Below the pieces are notes generated by a model that was not told the DNA's origin, did no database searches, and saw only the letters and a list, made by a program, of their open reading frames with translations. Positions 1 to 6,286 of a stretch of 19,356 nt of DNA are shown in pieces. The DNA is taken from contig CP070840.1 in assembly GCA_020342025.1 (NCBI GenBank), positions 1,008,981 to 1,028,336 of the forward strand. Direction: 5' to 3'. The stretch comes from Deltaproteobacteria bacterium (lineage in GTDB: Bacteria; Desulfobacterota; DSM-4660; Desulfatiglandales; HGW-15). A program made the translations under genes and the position numbers. How positions within the stretch are numbered: the stretch's first letter is position 1; the number at the start of each line of letters is the position of its first letter.

Positions 1-1049
1 ACTTGCCGCTCCTTGTAACACCCTATCAATTTGAAATGGGTCGTAATCCCTTTTACCTTCTCGAGTGCCTCGACCACATTTTTGTCCTTGCTGGACCCCG
101 CAAAATCCACGAAGAACGCGTAGTTCCCAGGCTCATGGGGTATGGACTCTATTCTTGTCAGATTAATATTTTCTCTGGCGAACTCCTCAAGGACACGGAA
201 AAGAGTCCCTGCCTTGTGCTCTGTGGAAAAAACCACGGAGCATTTATCGCCTCCTTCCTTGTCCTCTTTCTTCGAAACCACGAGGAACCTTGTCATGTTT
301 CTCTCAAGATCCTCTATATCCTCTTTGATAATTTCAAGGTGATAGAGCTCCGCACAAAGTCTACTCGCAATGGCGGCAGACCCTTTTGGTCTTTCTTCGG
401 CCAACATTCTTGCCGCACCTGCCGTATCATAATACTGCATAGGATCCAGTTTGTTCCTTAAAAGAAATCGCCGGGCCTGTGCAAGGGCCTGGGGATGAGA
501 GTATACGGTACGGATCTCTCTGTGGTCCGTTCCGGGCAGTGCAAGCAGACAGAGGTGAATGGGAAGCTCAACCGCCCCTACAACATGGAGATCCGTTTCG
601 ATGAGAAGGTGGTTCACTTGCTCGACAGAACCGCCAAGTGTGTTTTCCACGGGAACAATTCCATAGTCATAAAGACCAGATGTGACCCCTTCAAACACCT
701 CGGCAAATTGACTGCACGGCACAGGAACGAGATCGCTGCTCCATGCCCTTGAGGCCACATCACCATATGCGCCGTGTTCACCCTGGAATGCGATCAGTTT
801 GTAATCCTGACTTTGAAGCGCTTTGCTTTCCTTAATAATCTCCGTATAGATCTTCTCGATAAAATCCGCATTGATCAGCCCTGTTAATTTCTTTCTTATT
901 CTCTCAAAGACCTCTTTCTCCCTTTTCCGGTCTTCGATCTGCGCTTTGAACTTCTTGGCCATGAGGACCAGTTCCATTCTGTCATTCAAGAGTTTCAGAA
1001 TCTTGGAATCAATAAAGTCGATCTTTTTTCTAATCTCCACCAAACTCAT
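1..1049 (-). CDS. pheA: Bifunctional chorismate mutase / prephenate dehydratase (P-protein), 3' end cut by window edge
   Basis: Converts chorismate to prephenate and then to phenylpyruvate, the committed branch to phenylalanine. About 349 residues are visible with no stop, so the gene continues a short way left of the window. Residues 1 to about 85 are an AroQ-type chorismate mutase helix bundle (MSLVEIRKKIDFIDSKIL, with R7 conserved). The prephenate dehydratase domain starts near FQGEHGAYGDVAS and carries the catalytic T253-R254-F255 motif. An ACT domain follows (GTLFRVLEEFARENINLTRI). In the ACT domain the Phe-binding ESRP motif reads ESIP (301-304), so its arginine is replaced by isoleucine. 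The start has an excellent ribosome site (AGGAGGTGAAAT before ATG). It lies 45 bp after aroB and is the last visible gene of the aro operon. The identification is firm; the effect of ESIP on feedback inhibition is inference. Confidence 0.96.
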   Translation of the reverse strand, partial: MSLVEIRKKIDFIDSKILKLLNDRMELVLMAKKFKAQIEDRKREKEVFERIRKKLTGLINADFIEKIYTEIIKESKALQSQDYKLIAFQGEHGAYGDVASRAWSSDLVPVPCSQFAEVFEGVTSGLYDYGIVPVENTLGGSVEQVNHLLIETDLHVVGAVELPIHLCLLALPGTDHREIRTVYSHPQALAQARRFLLRNKLDPMQYYDTAGAARMLAEERPKGSAAIASRLCAELYHLEIIKEDIEDLERNMTRFLVVSKKEDKEGGDKCSVVFSTEHKAGTLFRVLEEFARENINLTRIESIPHEPGNYAFFVDFAGSSKDKNVVEALEKVKGITTHFKLIGCYKERQ

Positions 1050-1094
1050 ATTTCACCTCCTCGCTGCTTCCAAGTTGTCGCTACCCATGTGCGC

Positions 1095-2171
1095 CTACTT
1101 ATTGGTAACACTCAAGGTCATTTCATTGACCACCGTCTCTACTTCTTTTATGGCTATCTTTTCGACAACCGCTTTTCCTATGCCGTGAAGCAGCACGAAG
1201 TTTATGCGCTCTCCTTCCCGCTTCTTATCTTTTCTCACCACATCAAGGAGTCTCTTCCCGTCAAGTGGAACTCTGGTGGGGAGCTTGAGTTTCTTGAGCA
1301 ATACCTCGATCCTCTCCATCTCCTCTGCACTCAGATACCCCTTCTTCTTAGAAAGGGCTGAAGCAATCACCATACCTGCGCTGACCGCCTCTCCGTGAGC
1401 AGCACCTGTGGTCTTTTCTAGGGCATGTCCAAGGGTATGGCCGAAATTGAGCTTTCTCCGCTCCCCCTTTTCCTTTTCATCCCTGTTCACAACCGATGAC
1501 TTTAACAGGACCGAAGCATAAACAACCTTCTCTATGGCCTCTGCATCCTGCTGGAGCACTTTTTTGCAGTGCTTTTCCAGATATGAAAACAGATCCCTGT
1601 CGCCTATGGCAGCGTGCTTTACCACCTCGGCTAAACCACATAAGATCTCTTTCTCTGGCAGGGTCTTGAGGAGCCTCATGTCACAGATCACAAATTCAGG
1701 TTGATTAAAGACGCCCACCATATTCTTATATCCCTTGAAATTCACGCCGTTCTTTCCCCCAACACTCGCATCCACCTGCGATAAGAGCGTTGAGGCAACA
1801 AACCCGAAACGCACGCCGCGCAGATAGGTTGAGGCAACAAACCCTGCAATGTCACACACCACACCTCCACCGATCCCGACGACAAAACATGAACGGTCCG
1901 CTTCCAACTCCACGAGTCTTTCATATATAGTCTTGACCGTATCCAGGTTTTTTATTTTTTCACCCATACCGATCTCTATGATTTCGCCGGCTGGAAAGTC
2001 TTTTGCATAGAGGCGCCTTACATTACTGTCTGTGATGATCACGACTTGTTCCGACGAAACGTACATCTCGACATTCTGAAGACTCTCCCCGATCAGTATG
2101 TTTGAATCCCCTGTAATGCCATGAATCTTAAAGCTCTTCACGCTACCCGCTCCCAACTCTCTTTTTCCCAT
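1095..2171 (-). CDS. aroB: 3-dehydroquinate synthase
   Basis: Second step of the shikimate pathway: NAD- and zinc-dependent cyclisation of DAHP to 3-dehydroquinate in the cytosol. At 358 residues it has the normal family length. The glycine-rich NAD site is [10 protein letters not shown] (101-110), followed by the active-site segment [19 protein letters not shown]. The zinc ligands are visible as E182 (GLAEVVKHA), H245 (NFGHTLGHA) and H259 (HGEAVSAG). The ATG start overlaps the end of aroF by 29 bp and has a weak ribosome site. A GTG at 2141, just after the aroF stop and preceded by GGGAG, would give a 348-residue protein and is a credible alternative. It is translationally coupled to aroF within the operon. 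Confidence 0.96.
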   Translation of the reverse strand: MGKRELGAGSVKSFKIHGITGDSNILIGESLQNVEMYVSSEQVVIITDSNVRRLYAKDFPAGEIIEIGMGEKIKNLDTVKTIYERLVELEADRSCFVVGIGGGVVCDIAGFVASTYLRGVRFGFVASTLLSQVDASVGGKNGVNFKGYKNMVGVFNQPEFVICDMRLLKTLPEKEILCGLAEVVKHAAIGDRDLFSYLEKHCKKVLQQDAEAIEKVVYASVLLKSSVVNRDEKEKGERRKLNFGHTLGHALEKTTGAAHGEAVSAGMVIASALSKKKGYLSAEEMERIEVLLKKLKLPTRVPLDGKRLLDVVRKDKKREGERINFVLLHGIGKAVVEKIAIKEVETVVNEMTLSVTNK

Positions 2172-2991
2172 TCTGCCCTATTCCATTCAAATGGGACCGT
2201 AGCCACAACAACTTCACCATCAAGGCGGCAAACATATCGGGTGGCATGGCTTGCTCAGCATCGCATATAGCCTCTTGAGGATTGTGGTGCACTTCAATCA
2301 TGACACCATCTGCACCCGCCGCCATAGCAGCAAGGCTCATGGATTCAATCAGGCTTAACCTACCTGTTCCATGAGAAGGATCCACTATGATGGGGAGGTG
2401 GGAAACCTCCTTAACAGAGGGGACGATGCTCAGATCTAAAGTGTTCCGGGTGTAAGTTTCAAAGGTCCTTATCCCTCTTTCACAAAGAATCACGTTGGGA
2501 TTTCCTTCTGAGAGTATGTACTCCGCACAGTTGAGCCATTCCTGAAGGGTCGAATACATCCCCCTCTTCAAAAGCACAGGCTTGTCGACCTTTCCAACCT
2601 CTTTGAGAAGAGAGAAATTCTGCATGTTTCTGGTACCGATCTGCAAAACATCCACATATTCGCCTATCCAGGATACATCTCGAGGGTCCGTCACCTCAGT
2701 CACCACGGGGAGCCCTGTCTCTTTTTTCGCCTTTTCAAGGATCTTTAGCCCCTGGAGGCCAAGTCCCTGAAAGTCATAGGGGGAAGTCCTGGGTTTGAAG
2801 GCACCGCCTCTAAGCATGTTGGCACCCGCCTCCTTTACCTTCAGGGCGGTTTTTATGGTTTGATCCTCGTTCTCCACACTGCAAGGGCCAGCGATCACGA
2901 CAAATTCCTCACCTATTTTCACATTCTCCACGGTGACAACTGTCCGCCGGTCCACCTCTCCATTTAATGATGTCAGTCTTAGATTATTCAT
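2143..2991 (-). CDS. aroF: 3-deoxy-7-phosphoheptulonate (DAHP) synthase, type I-beta, without regulatory domain
   Basis: Condenses phosphoenolpyruvate and erythrose 4-phosphate to DAHP, the entry step of the shikimate pathway. From ATG 2991 it is 282 residues. The DAHPS/KDO8PS-type barrel shows GPCSVE (35-40), [44 protein letters not shown] and EVHHNP. The probable metal ligands are C37, H207, E233 and D244. The N-terminal ferredoxin-like/ACT regulatory extension found in Thermotoga-type enzymes is absent, as is any fused chorismate mutase, so nothing in the protein suggests its own feedback site. An upstream in-frame ATG at 3018 would add nine residues. I prefer 2991 because GGAGGAAGG lies just before it. 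It is followed by aroB with overlapping ends. Confidence 0.95.
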   Translation of the reverse strand: MNNLRLTSLNGEVDRRTVVTVENVKIGEEFVVIAGPCSVENEDQTIKTALKVKEAGANMLRGGAFKPRTSPYDFQGLGLQGLKILEKAKKETGLPVVTEVTDPRDVSWIGEYVDVLQIGTRNMQNFSLLKEVGKVDKPVLLKRGMYSTLQEWLNCAEYILSEGNPNVILCERGIRTFETYTRNTLDLSIVPSVKEVSHLPIIVDPSHGTGRLSLIESMSLAAMAAGADGVMIEVHHNPQEAICDAEQAMPPDMFAALMVKLLWLRSHLNGIGQNGKKRVGSG

Positions 2992-3123
2992 GGGCTTATA
3001 CCTTCCTCCATCTTTCATTGGCGCTAGCCCCTCGAGACCTTGACCTCACGGGGTCAGTGTCCCTTTTTCCATGAGGCTTAGGATTAATAGTGATAAAGAG
3101 ACTATCGAAAAACCGGTTTCTTA

Positions 3124-3248
3124 GAGGCTGATGGAAAATGTCCATATGCAAGGCTTCCGAAATCCCGAGGAATGAGGCGTACAAAGAAGTACGCCGCAGT
3201 GACGAGGGATCAGGATAACGCAGCAGATGGGCGTTTTCCGACAGCCTC
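3124..3248. repeat. 125-bp long imperfect palindrome (hairpin element) between aroF and the ADTH-synthase-like gene
   Basis: The two halves are near-complementary along their whole length. Outer arms are GAGGCTG (3124-3130) and CAGCCTC (3242-3248). Further in, GGAAAA pairs with TTTTCC, the ATCCC block with GGGAT, and the apical stem GGCGTAC (3176-3182) with GTACGCC (3189-3195) around a 6-nt loop. Three of the outer-arm mismatches are G-U wobbles if the plus strand is read as RNA. Its right end contains the stop codon (3247-3249) of the neighbouring minus-strand gene. It looks like a dispersed palindromic repeat of the REP/MITE kind; other genome copies cannot be checked here. The rest of the roughly 250-bp gap holds nothing else that I recognise. 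Confidence 0.8.
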
Positions 3249-4068
3249 ACCACATCGGACTGCTCGTAAAGACATAGCTTTCGATGGGCTCTTCTTTGAG
3301 AACCTCCAAGGCCTTGGACACGGAAACGCCTTTGTGCACGATTTGGCCGATAGCCTTGATCATGTTACCCGGTTTCTTATACTGAAAGATGTTTCTGCCT
3401 GCAGACATGCCAAAAGCGCCAGACTCCATCACACTGTGAACCATCTCCAGGAACTCCTTTTCCCTCGCCTTTTTTTCTCCCCCAATAGCGACCAGGGGAA
3501 CGGGGCACACAGAGACCACTTCCTTGAACGACTCTGCTGATCCACTATAGGGTATACGGACCAGGTCTGCGCCCATTTCAGCGCCGACCCTGGCGGCCCG
3601 CATCATGTTTTTTAACTGTCTATCTTTGTCTTTCACACTGCCCGGGTCCATCAATGTGTAGAGCGGCATTCCCCATCTGAAGGCATCTCTGGACACCCGG
3701 CCCAGCATTTCCAACATGCTCCCTTCATCCGGTCCTCCCACATCTACCCTGACCGATACCGCATCAGCCCCAATAATGACGGCCTCTTCCACGTCAGTAA
3801 CGAGCGTCTGTCTTCGATTTTCCAAAGTGGCGGTCAGGTGAAGGATCAAACCAATGTCCCTTCCACTTTGCCGGTGTGCTGCTGCGACAATCCCTTTGTG
3901 GAGAATAACCGCATTGGCCCCCCCAAGTGAAACCACGTCCACAGTGTTCTTGATATCTTTGATGCCCTCTATGGGCCCCATGCCCACACCATGTATCAGG
4001 GGCACCATGACAGTTTTCCTGGTATTGCGATCCATGACCCTTTCCATACGAATTCTTTTCCCTAACAT
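3247..4068 (-). CDS. DhnA-type aldolase / ADTH-synthase family protein with all three catalytic residues replaced
   Basis: The sequence is a clear member of the archaeal-type class I aldolase (DhnA) / 2-amino-3,7-dideoxy-D-threo-hept-6-ulosonate synthase family: HGVGMGPIEGI near the N-terminus, GADAVSVRVDVGG mid-barrel, and the phosphate-binding region AIGGEK with SAGRNIFQ at the C-terminal side. It has 273 residues, the usual length. From family knowledge, catalysis needs an Asp (D33 in MJ0400, in DHG), a Tyr (Y153) and a Schiff-base Lys (K184, in the D-V-K-x-x-Y context). Here these positions read I25 (PLIHG), D141 (TLMDPG) and R171 (DLVRIPY). It may therefore be non-catalytic or have a new role, for instance regulatory or scaffolding for the aromatic enzymes. 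Start ATG 4068 follows a strong AGGAGGAGG ribosome site; an upstream in-frame start at 4155 is less likely. It lies between aroC and aroF. The C-terminal stop is supplied by the adjoining palindrome. Confidence 0.82.
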   Translation of the reverse strand: MLGKRIRMERVMDRNTRKTVMVPLIHGVGMGPIEGIKDIKNTVDVVSLGGANAVILHKGIVAAAHRQSGRDIGLILHLTATLENRRQTLVTDVEEAVIIGADAVSVRVDVGGPDEGSMLEMLGRVSRDAFRWGMPLYTLMDPGSVKDKDRQLKNMMRAARVGAEMGADLVRIPYSGSAESFKEVVSVCPVPLVAIGGEKKAREKEFLEMVHSVMESGAFGMSAGRNIFQYKKPGNMIKAIGQIVHKGVSVSKALEVLKEEPIESYVFTSSPMW

Positions 4069-4172
4069 CTCATCTCCTCCTCCTAGATCAATGGGTATAA
4101 TATCCAACAAATAAACATTCTTGGCCGAGGGAACCCGGCTTTGCTCAAGCCCCATAGGGGCTAATAGGATGA

Positions 4173-4356
4173 GGCTACGCCCCTTTTCGAAAGGCCGGAT
4201 CTCAAAAAAAATTCCACAGGGCCCCGCAGTGACCCAATATTTTGAGGTTTGCGCCTCTGCGCCCCTGGGAGCCTCTCGTCACTCTGTTAAACCGCAAAAT
4301 ATTGGGTCACCGCCCACTCACACAGTAGATGCGGCCTTGAGAAATGGGGCGTGGCC
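4173..4356 (+). repeat. Structured double-stem element, copy A (covaries with copy B at 9504-9703)
   Basis: This fills the middle of the 361-bp gap between aroC and the ADTH-synthase-like gene. The outer stem P1 is about 30 bp (4173-4202 with 4327-4356, beginning GGCTACGCCCC and ending GGGGCGTGGCC, a few mismatches). The inner stem P2 is 22 bp with one mismatch (4229-4250 with 4289-4310, beginning GTGACCCAATATTTTG). The 5' internal loop begins inside the 19-nt ATCTCAAAAAAAATTCCAC (4199-4217), identical to copy B. The 3' internal loop has 16 nt in both copies, and CTCTGTTAAA at the inner end is also shared. Stem sequences differ from copy B while pairing is kept. The strand is assigned from G-U wobbles and is tentative. 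Nearby at 4148-4162 is a small AGCCCC-ATA-GGGGCT hairpin. No gene is seen in the gap. Confidence 0.82.
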
Positions 4357-4429
4357 TTAGACTCCTAGAAGACGGCTCTCTCACCTTATACCGCGCTAAA
4401 CTATCATTTCACGAGTAGAGCCAACTCAC

Positions 4430-5482
4430 TCATCTCATAGCCTTTATTCGAAGATAGTGATCAGCCAGCACGATCCTGACCATGGCCTCGAGCACGGGAA
4501 TAATCCGTGGAATAGAAGAGACGTCATGCCTTCCACCGAACTTCAGCTTGGAGGGCTGTCCCTCTCGGTCAACCGTATTCTGCTCCTGGCTGATGGAAGG
4601 AATTGGCTTCAGGGCTGCCCTCAAGATGATCTCGTCCCCATTGGAGATACCCCCTAGGATCCCTCCAGCGCGATTTGAACCAAATCCATCCAGAGTAATG
4701 GGATCATTATTTTCTGACCCTTTGAACCTTGCCGCTTCAAAGCCTGCCCCTATCTCCACACCTTTAACTGTCCCCACGGACATGACCGCTTTCGCCAGAT
4801 CGGCATCCAGTTTGTCAAACACAGGTTCACCTAGCCCCGCAGGGCAACCTGTAACACGCACCTCCACAATGCCCCCGATGGAATCCCCCTCCTTCTTGGC
4901 CCTTGACAAGGTTTCTTCCATCTTTTTTGTTGCTTTGGGATCTGGGCAGTAAAGGGAGCTCTTCTCAACAAAGTCCCAATTTATGCTCGTCGCCCTGATG
5001 CCGCCTAATTCAAGGGTATATGCCATAACATCTATCCCCAAGGGTTCCAGGATCTTTCCCGCCACAACGCCAGCGGCTACTCGGGCGGCGGTCTCTCTGG
5101 CGGAATATCTCCCGCCTCCCCTGAAATCAAAGTGCCCGTACTTCTTAAAGTAGGTATAGTCCGCGTGTCCCGGCCGGAAAAGCTGAAGCAAGATCTCATA
5201 CGGCCTACTGTCCGCATCCCTGTTACGTATGAATAGCGTAATGGGAGCGCCTGTTGTCATGTCCTGGTACACGCCGGATAGGATCTCCACCTGATCCTCC
5301 TCCCTTCGTGGCGCGGTAAAGGAACGTGTTCCTGGTCTTCGTCGCGCCATATCCTCGGCAAAGTCTTCCGTAGATAGACTAATTTTGGGCGGACATCCGT
5401 CAATAACCACACCCACTCCCTCACCATGTGATTCACCAAACGTGGTTACCCTGAATATTTTTCCAAATGAATTTCCGGCCAT
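4430..5482 (-). CDS. aroC: Chorismate synthase
   Basis: Last step of the common aromatic pathway: FMN-dependent removal of phosphate from EPSP to give chorismate. At 350 residues it has the family's usual length. Signature motifs are intact: GKIFRVTTFGESHG (7-20), RRRPG, RPGHADYTYFKKYG, RGGGRYSARET (121-131) and the C-terminal GGRHDVSSIPR. Start ATG 5482 has AAGGAAGGAATT directly before it and lies 16 bp after the aroK stop, so the two are co-transcribed. It is followed by a 361-bp gap carrying structured element A before the next operon gene. Confidence 0.97.
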   Translation of the reverse strand: MAGNSFGKIFRVTTFGESHGEGVGVVIDGCPPKISLSTEDFAEDMARRRPGTRSFTAPRREEDQVEILSGVYQDMTTGAPITLFIRNRDADSRPYEILLQLFRPGHADYTYFKKYGHFDFRGGGRYSARETAARVAAGVVAGKILEPLGIDVMAYTLELGGIRATSINWDFVEKSSLYCPDPKATKKMEETLSRAKKEGDSIGGIVEVRVTGCPAGLGEPVFDKLDADLAKAVMSVGTVKGVEIGAGFEAARFKGSENNDPITLDGFGSNRAGGILGGISNGDEIILRAALKPIPSISQEQNTVDREGQPSKLKFGGRHDVSSIPRIIPVLEAMVRIVLADHYLRIKAMR

Positions 5483-5498
5483 AATTCCTTCCTTAAGG

Positions 5499-6014
5499 TC
5501 ATTCTGGTAAATTTTTGATAATCAGCGCTGCTGTGTCCCCTATGGAGAGGCTGCTGGTATCCACCACCAGGTCCCCAGCCCGCTCGTAAAACGGTTTCCG
5601 AACTCTCAAAACCTCCTTGATCTCCTCCAGAGGATCAGCTCCTGTTAAGGAGGGTCTGATTCTGCCTGATTCCTGCTCTTTAGCCATCCTCTCTTTAAGC
5701 ACTTCGGCCCTCCCCTTGAGACAGACGACCCAACCATTCTGTTTCAGGTTTTTCACATTCTCCTCATCCATCACGATCCCGCCACCGGTAGCGATGACCA
5801 GGTTGTTTCGCCGTGAAATCTCTTCAACCAGCCTCTTTTCAGTCTCCCGGAAACGGTCCCATCCCTTTGTGGAGATCATTGTCTCAATGGAACAGCCCTC
5901 AATCTCCTCAATCAGTGAGTCCGTATCGAGAAACGCCCTGCCTAGTTCCCTGGCAAGGGTTTTACCCACCACGGTTTTGCCACTGCACCTGTATCCTATG
6001 AGTACAATGTTCAT
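5499..6014 (-). CDS. aroK: Shikimate kinase
   Basis: Phosphorylates shikimate to shikimate 3-phosphate with ATP. At 171 residues it has the usual length. The P-loop is GYRCSGKT (7-14); D30-T31-D32 follows, shikimate-binding arginines are in GWDRFRETE (51-59), and the ATGGGIV glycine stretch is at 75-81. The lid region contains RIRPSL. It is the first structural gene of the aro operon, about 65 nt after the U-tract of the leader terminator. Start ATG 6014 opens with MNIVLIGYRCSGKT, the usual N-terminus, with AAAAGGGG about 13 nt upstream. Confidence 0.96.
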   Translation of the reverse strand: MNIVLIGYRCSGKTVVGKTLARELGRAFLDTDSLIEEIEGCSIETMISTKGWDRFRETEKRLVEEISRRNNLVIATGGGIVMDEENVKNLKQNGWVVCLKGRAEVLKERMAKEQESGRIRPSLTGADPLEEIKEVLRVRKPFYERAGDLVVDTSSLSIGDTAALIIKNLPE

Positions 6015-6066
6015 TGCACGACTGATCCCCTTTTCCCTTGACAGCGCTTAAGACTGACGATTATTC

Positions 6067-6108
6067 CAAAAATAAAAAAGCCGTGGGCTTTTTTGGCTGC
6101 CCACGGCT
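6067..6108 (-). terminator. Leader terminator of the aro operon (attenuator hairpin, segments 3:4)
   Basis: Read on the minus strand, AGCCGTGGGC (6108-6099) pairs perfectly over 10 bp with GCCCACGGCT (6088-6079) around a 10-nt loop. TTTTTTATTTTT follows directly. This is a textbook intrinsic terminator, and it lies downstream of the operon promoter and leader peptide but before aroK. Its 5' arm can instead pair with 6138-6150, so it is conditional. It would also stop any read-through from the peptidase gene upstream. Confidence 0.93.
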
Positions 6109-6150
6109 CTTAGAATTGCAAAAAGATGGCTGTCAATCCATGGGCAGACC
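6095..6150 (-). promoter_or_regulatory. Antiterminator pairing (segments 2:3) of the phenylalanine-type attenuator
   Basis: CTGCCCATGG (6147-6138), at the 3' end of the leader reading frame, can pair over 10 bp, one of them G-U, with CCGTGGGCAG (6106-6097). Adding GG with CC across a one-base bulge makes 12 bp. This consumes the 5' arm of the terminator, so the two structures exclude each other. A short GGGCA (6209-6205) near the leader ribosome site could pair with TGCCC as a weak 1:2 hairpin. A ribosome stalled on the Phe/Tyr codons would leave segment 2 free and favour read-through. Confidence 0.85.
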
Positions 6151-6201
6151 TCTCCTAAAAAAGAAAAAATAAAAGCTCAGCCCGGATTGATTGTTGATCA
6201 T
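6133..6201 (-). CDS. Phe/Tyr-rich attenuation leader peptide
   Basis: A 22-residue open reading frame starts MINNQSGLS and contains six consecutive aromatic codons, FYFFFF (residues 10-15), then RRGLPMD and TGA. An AGGG ribosome site lies 5 nt before the ATG, about 35 nt after the expected transcription start. Its last codons overlap antiterminator segment 2, as in the classic pheA and trp leaders. The role proposed is to sense charged tRNA-Phe (and perhaps tRNA-Tyr) by ribosome stalling, controlling read-through into aroK-aroC-(ADTHS-like)-aroF-aroB-pheA. The peptide itself is not expected to have a function. Confidence 0.88.
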   Translation of the reverse strand: MINNQSGLSFYFFFFRRGLPMD

Positions 6202-6241
6202 CTTTGCCCTTCGTCCTTACTTTTTCAAGTTATTTCTAGAC

Positions 6242-6270
6242 CTTTTAAATACATTCCACACCTTTGTCAA
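6242..6270 (-). promoter_or_regulatory. Sigma-70-type promoter of the aro operon
   Basis: On the minus strand a perfect -35 TTGACA (6270-6265) is followed after 17 bp by TAAAAG (6247-6242), which matches four of six -10 positions. It starts 17 bp beyond the stop codon of the peptidase gene. Transcription would begin near 6235, giving a leader of about 220 nt that carries the leader peptide and attenuator. Confidence 0.7.
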
Positions 6271-6286
6271 GAAAAAATTTGTGCGC

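Noticed and set aside
4069..4155. Longer N-terminus for the ADTH-synthase-like protein (start at 4155)
   Set aside because: The extra 29 residues do not resemble the family, and a strong AGGAGGAGG ribosome site sits directly before ATG 4068.
4173..4356. Element A as an integron attC site or retron msr-msd
   Set aside because: No RYYYAAC/GTTRRRY core pair at the stem ends and no integrase or reverse transcriptase in the window. The two-stem layout with a poly-A internal loop does not match either class well enough.
4121..4360. Plus-strand 79-codon frame in the aroC to ADTH-synthase-like gap
   Set aside because: It runs through the stems of structured element A and has no coding character.
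6067..6108. Reading this hairpin as an ordinary terminator of the peptidase gene only
   Set aside because: A strong promoter and a Phe/Tyr-rich leader frame lie between the peptidase stop and the hairpin, and its 5' arm has a competing partner, so attenuation explains it better.
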